From Spirometra erinaceieuropaei (taxonomy: Eukaryota; Platyhelminthes; Cestoda; Diphyllobothriidea; Diphyllobothriidae), in assembly GCA_902702965.1 (NCBI GenBank), contig CACRXP010000659.1:179364-243363 (forward strand): a stretch of 64,000 nt of DNA. Reading direction: 5' to 3'. This document shows, in pieces, positions 59,282 through 64,000 of this stretch; position 1 is the stretch's first letter, and each line of letters starts with the position of its first letter. The notes below the pieces were generated by a model. It did not search any database. It was not told the DNA's origin and was given only the letters and a program-made list of their open reading frames with translations. The translations under genes were made by a program, and so were the position numbers.

Positions 59282-59610
59282 AGGTGTGACGGCACGCCTA
59301 GGTGCGACTTCGACCACGCCAGCCATCTTTATGTTGCTGGTTAAAATCCTGGACATCCTCTGTGTAGACCAGGGATGTGGAGTGGAACGTCAGGGTGCGG
59401 GCTCGACCGTACTATCCACCTGCACCCCCGCCTCCGTTCTTCTTGACTGTTTTGACACCGGGTCCAGGTGGAGGGGGAGGGAGTGCGGTAGATTCCGCGC
59501 AAGTCTACATTCATTACAAACTAAATCACGCGCAAGTTACCGGATCTGCTTCACATCGCTTTGGAGCAGACGGTAGACATCGTCGGATGCGACGGTCGAA
59601 CTGTCAGGGT
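59282..59610 (+). repeat. SINE-like repeat family A, copy A3
   Basis: CAGGTGTGACGGCACGCC, GGTTAAAATCCTGGACATCC, GATGTGGAGTGGAACGTCAG, TTTTGACACCGGGTCCAG, GTAGATTCCGCGCAAGTC, TACAAACTAAATCACGCG and GTAGACATCGTCGG, in the same order as copies A1 and A2. Confidence 0.7.
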
Positions 59611-61469
59611 AAATGCCCAATATTAGAGGATATTTTTGGTCATCGGTGCAAATACAATCGAGGTGAGTGATCGACAAGATACAGCGTACACAATATAGCA
59701 CCTGCACACTAACGCAAAAGTACAGTGCCATACATACATACATTTTGTAATCAAATTTAATTTTTACGGCCGAATATTTACTTTAAATCTAGGAAACATC
59801 TCATACCTACTTCCATGTTTAGTCCACCCTTTGTGTTTGGACCCTTGCCAGCACGCTGTTATGATTTTGAAAGGCAACGCGTCTGTAAGATGGCGTGGGA
59901 ATCGCTAGTGAGCGCTTAGTTCGCATAATTTGTTAGAATCACGACGTGATGCATATGTGATCATTAAAACAAGAAGATCGTTAGCCGGACGTTTCGGATT
60001 CGCACTCAAACCTATTACTTATAAAGTTAAAGGAGGCACAAACAGGGAGACATCTAAAGGGCTCAGCTTCCATGCCACCAGAACTCATGCCACAACCCAT
60101 GGTTTTATCGTTGATGCTCATACTTGATGAGCTGATGGCATTCTTTGTGCTTCCACTAAACTTATCTGGGACTGTGTCTGAGGATGGGTTCAAGGGAGAA
60201 TCCGGAACGTCAGGACAAAGAACATCTTGCTCTAGCAATCGTTTCTTATTCTTCCGAACTGCCTTCTGGAACTCGACGGTTCCTTTTTACCACAATCATG
60301 CGTACGGCCATCCAAAGCACGACGATACTTCGTGGTTGCTACCGAATACACCGGCCCAACAGGAGTACAAAAAGTAAGCCTGTCTCAGCGTGACAACCAC
60401 CACACATTACTTCTAGTGATAGATCGGATGTGCACAAGTTTCGGAGTCCTTCAGTGATTCCTGAAGGTAATTAGGTTTAAACACATGGTAAATGTTTTCA
60501 AAAATGACCACGATTGGGGATTTATACCATGGGTTCTATCTGACACTTTTTGAAGCTGGCAGCTAAAAAAATCTTCGGCCTCTCGTCTACCATTATTGAT
60601 CGTTCTAAAACCAAAGCCTTAGACTGCATTTGGACTTTGCGTTCCACAGGCTGCAATCCCACAGAAACATTCTTTCTTACTGGGCCTCGACAAGTCGGCG
60701 TTTCCACTTGGAGACTTCAGAATGCAAATTAGAATGCTCTTCAGTTGCGATTAACTATTCTCACCTTAAACAAACGAAAATGTTGGCAACAAATAGCAGA
60801 GTTAAAGGTCAAACGAAGACCAGAAACTAGTCAAATCAACGGGACAAGCAACCTTTGCAGGGAGTTCCGTTAAGAATGTGCATGCTTTGGAAGCGGAAGC
60901 ACCCCACATGTTTTCACAATGCTTCAACACACAACAGTAAACATTTGCGACAGCTGCAGAATACTCTTTCTCCTGAGGTCATTTGTACAATATTTAAGCC
61001 AATCTGCATTTAACTGAAATGTTTCAAAATACACAAGAGAATAATCACCTGATGATCTTTCCTATAGTGTGGTTCTGAAACAAATCCCATTAAAAATTAC
61101 GGAAAATGGGCCTGTCAAAAATATAGTTTCTTTTCTGTCTATCCAGTGTACGCAGTTAGAATAACTGTCCGCTCCCAAATGCACAAAATGAAGCGCAGGA
61201 AAGGGCTGTTTTTGGATTGACCAATTTAAAGCTTTCATAGGTAGATTTGCGTGATATGTTTGCGCTGGCATTTTAGCCAAATACGCAGCTCGACCAAATG
61301 AACGTGCCTCCCCGCAATTGCGAATGTCAGGAAAAACAACCTTTAGACTGCTGCCGCAGGACACAGATCTGATCACATTCCAGGACAGTACGTCCTTGGT
61401 TCACCGCATGCGGTGACTATGTAACCAACCGCTTTTGGTGCTGTCTTAGTTAACCCTCTGATAGATCGA
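59611..61469. other. No gene recognised
   Basis: A minus-strand stretch at about 59981-60265 is open for about 95 codons with serine-rich content and could be an exon, but has no homology. The rest shows nothing I can support. Confidence 0.4.
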
Positions 61470-61601
61470 CCGTCGTCACCGACGAGGTCCACCTTGTGTT
61501 TCACAGCAAGGTGAAGCAGACTCGGTAACTTGCGTGTGATTTAGTTTATGGCGAATGTAGACTTGCGCTGTATCTACTGTACTGTCTGTTCGGTACCAAT
61601 C
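61470..61601 (-). repeat. SINE-like repeat family A, copy A4/5, 3' part
   Basis: The complement reads GTAGATACAGCGCAAGTC, TACATTCGCCATAAACTAA, GAGTCTGCTTCACCTTGC and GTGGACCTCGTCGG, the 3' half of family A. Its 5' half lies at 62.37-62.56 kb, separated by the Merlin insertion. Confidence 0.65.
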
Positions 61602-62368
61602 GGCAAATGGCACCCAAAAAAATCCGTTATCTAGAAATGATACCTTTAACAGTGGACTCAAACGCCTGCAGGCTATATCAGCGGTTGCAGGCCTACTTTC
61701 ACGCACCACTTGGACTTTCCCCGACAGCCTTACATGGGCTGGCCGAACGAACATCGCAGGAGGTTACATGAACGATGGTCGCTGTTACCCAACCTTCCCC
61801 ATTGTTAGACACGCACACCTGAATATACTGCATACATTCGCATTATGGCAGTTTATTACAAAACAAAATCACTTTTAAATAGGATAAGTCTGTACAACAC
61901 GGGACAGGAACAGTTCCCAGGTATCTGTCAAAGACATGGCATTGAGGCCAAACCAAAGACGATACTGTACTTGGTCTATGTGAGTCCACACAGCTCGAAC
62001 ACATACAGGGCCTCGCTCGTAGAGTTTCCTTTTCAGTCTACTCCAGTATGCCTCAATGGCATTGGCGTGCCGTCCGGTGGTAGGGTCCTTGAAGTGCTTT
62101 GAGTGGTTAACGGAGAAATGCAGATAATCTTCTGAGGGAAGACTATTATACGCCTTCCACTACTCCGTTACTACTATACTGCCTTTGGCGACCCATTTTG
62201 TAATAACGGAACGGAGAGCGGGCCAACATTGATCATTCACCTGTTCAAAAAAGGCTTTCAGTCGGCTTGTATCATACATCCCGACCAGCCACCACCCATA
62301 AAACTCCTATTACCACCTGTCCCATAAGACAGGCTGCTTTGGTTAGGCGGATTTTTGGGTGCCATCTC
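61602..62368 (-). mobile_element. Merlin-type (IS1016-like) DNA transposon remnant
   Basis: The minus strand translates to a collinear DDE transposase fragment: V-G-M-Y-D-T-S-R-L-K, I-T-K-W-V-A-K-G-S-I-V-V-T-E, a stop, then W-K-A-Y-N-S-L (62.12-62.27 kb). It continues V-N-H-S-K-H-F-K-D-P-T-T-G, N-A-I-E-A-Y-W-S-R-L-K-R-K-L and Q-Y-R-L-W-F-G to 61.89 kb. The V-N-H-S...F-x-D-P-x-T-G...I-E-x-x-W-S-x-x-K-R signature is that of the ISXO2/IS1595-like domain of Merlin transposases. Both ends carry ATGGCACCCAAAAA in inverted orientation. The first part of the transposase is missing and the stop sits in the catalytic region, so it is dead. About 0.77 kb, inserted in a family A repeat. Confidence 0.82.
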
Positions 62369-62565
62369 CCGATCGTTACCCTCTCTTCCTCCCCCACCTG
62401 CATCCGGTGTCGAGCTAAAGTCAGGAAGACTGGAGGCGGGTAAAGGCGCAGGTGGACGGCACGGCCAGACTCGCGCTTTGACGTTCCACTCCACACCCCT
62501 TGGTCCACACAGCAAATGGCAAGGTTTTTAACCAATAAAAACAATTTGGGGCGGCACTTTTCTTC
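62369..62565 (-). repeat. SINE-like repeat family A, copy A4/5, 5' part
   Basis: The complement reads GTTAAAAACCTTGCCATTTG, GGTGTGGAGTGGAACGTC, TCGACACCGGATGCAGG and GGTGGGGGAGGAAGAGAGGG, matching A3 up to the Merlin insertion point. Confidence 0.65.
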
Positions 62566-64000
62566 ATCTTCAGACTATGCTGTTCGCTTACACGTGAAAC
62601 AATGTATATTGTCAAATCGCAACAAAACCAGAAAAGATTAAATTTTTAAATTCATGGCCTTACATTCACACAGAGTCACCGGTTACTGGGAAGAATGTAA
62701 CGAGTATTTAAGTTAGACGTCGACGCAGTAACATAAAACGTAAGTGTCGTGGTCTGTTGACGAGACGTTTCAGCAGCATTACTGTGGTCAAGATCCCTCT
62801 GTCTGCGCAATCTGGTGCTGACAAGCGAGGCTATAAAGGGGGTTTCTCTGTGTGGATTCCGCAGTACCAAGGCTAACTCACCGTGCACACTGCCACATAA
62901 CACTGTTCAAACTTGCATTTGTTTAGCAAGAAGTAGGTAGTAGCGCCCGTGACGGGTGTCTAAATGAAAGGAGTTAGATGCTCAGTGTATCGAGCTTTTA
63001 AAGTCTGAGTCAACAACAGCAGGATTCAAAGCGCATAATTTAATAACAATCTTTTTTGAGTCATCCGCAACAACCGACGGTCAAGCAATTGGCGCCCGTT
63101 CTTTTTCGATCTACAGCACACGTCGAAGTGTGTGAAACACTGACTAACCTTTATTAACTAGGAACTACTGGATCGATGAAAAGTAGTAAAATTCTCAATA
63201 TTCGGGCAAAAAATAACGGGCAAGAGAAACTGCAGGAGTAATTACCAGTGCACACACCCTTGAGTCTATTTTCACACGTTGGCATACTGGATGTTGGATG
63301 GACAATAATCAATCATCGAGAAATCTTCGTATAAAAGAAATCGCCACTTGACTATTATGTATTTTTCAAGTCGTACCTTATCGAAAGTATTAATTAAAAG
63401 GATTACTCCACTCGATAAACAAAATATGCTGGAAGAAGTCGGATTAGGTTGTGCAAAATTTACTATAATGAGAATATGTGTAACACTTACATCATTTTTC
63501 AAGTAATGTGCGCTGTCCAAGTTTGGTAATGTTACCCTTGAAATATATAATACAATCCTCATATGATACGATATTTTGACAATATCAGTAGACCTATGTG
63601 TAGGAAAATAATGGATTACAAAAGTATGATGCCCTTCATCTGGAAACCACACGAACACGTATTGTGCTTAAAAAGGTTTAGATCGTGGTAAACATTTTAA
63701 ATAGAGATACCCGCTCTATTTTTTAAAAAATGGGAGCGCAAAAAGAAATTTTCAGGCACTTTGCAAAAGATAGCACTCTCCTAGAAATCTAAGGAAAAGT
63801 AAAGGCTGTGAAGGGGTTGGGAGGTAAAAAGATGCAAAGCCAAAATTCAGACAGCCAGCATGTAAAAATCGACTTGGGGTTGCGTTACCAAAAAGGTTGT
63901 CTATAAACTTCACGTCCGCAGTTTTCCAATCTGGACGAGTATCCAAAAACTTCGATTAACGCTTCATGCGTTTTTTGGGAATCGTAGACGCAACGAGTGT
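62566..64000. other. No gene recognised to the window edge
   Basis: AT-rich. A 128-codon minus-strand open frame (63272-63658) has no start context, domain or splice support. Confidence 0.5.

Overview
The window is animal nuclear DNA, and the retroelements suggest a flatworm. The genes are split into short exons with GT-AG introns of 0.5 to 5.8 kb, and most of the sequence is decayed transposon and SINE-like DNA. The LINE ORF around 55.7-58.6 kb, the Penelope-like elements carrying a GIY-YIG domain and the tRNA-headed SINEs look like those I associate with diphyllobothriid tapeworms (Spirometra, Diphyllobothrium, Schistocephalus). That placement is recognition, not a database match.

Region 1 (1-33,957, + strand) holds one gene, the 3' part of a large extracellular-matrix protein of the fibulin/hemicentin type. 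I find 15 exons, about 2.1 kb of coding sequence and about 700 residues. They encode a string of calcium-binding EGF domains (D-[IV]-[DN]-E-C starts, mostly with a C-x-N-x4-[YF]-x-C hydroxylation motif) and end in a fibulin-type C-terminal module. Almost every intron is phase 1, at EGF boundaries. Three introns are phase 2 and fall inside an EGF between Cys5 and Cys6. The N-terminal part lies upstream of the window. The introns hold a Penelope-like RT fragment (8.2-9.5 kb), a Ty3/gypsy integrase remnant with its 3' LTR (12.8-14.4 kb), a SINE-like repeat split by a roughly 1-kb inverted repeat (16.0-17.4 kb) and other repeats.

Region 2 (33,958-55,700) has no gene I can support. It contains a clustered tRNA-derived SINE family in both orientations (39.4-40.0 and 49.0-50.0 kb), the 3' end of a Penelope-like element with a GIY-YIG domain on the minus strand (40.2-41.2 kb), a third copy of the inverted-repeat element (47.2-48.0 kb), a GGA microsatellite and scattered TTAGGG-like minisatellite DNA.

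Region 3 (54,100-64,000) holds a GC-rich block leading into a frameshifted LINE (endonuclease plus reverse transcriptase). This is followed by copies of the same SINE-like repeat seen in the introns, one of which is interrupted by a short Merlin-type DNA transposon remnant. The only protein-coding unit that looks functional is the matrix gene; every transposon ORF examined is broken by stops or frameshifts. I see no convincing new system. The most unusual items are the repeated split-EGF module with its conserved phase-2 intron, a GC-AG intron, and the two nested insertions into one SINE-like family.
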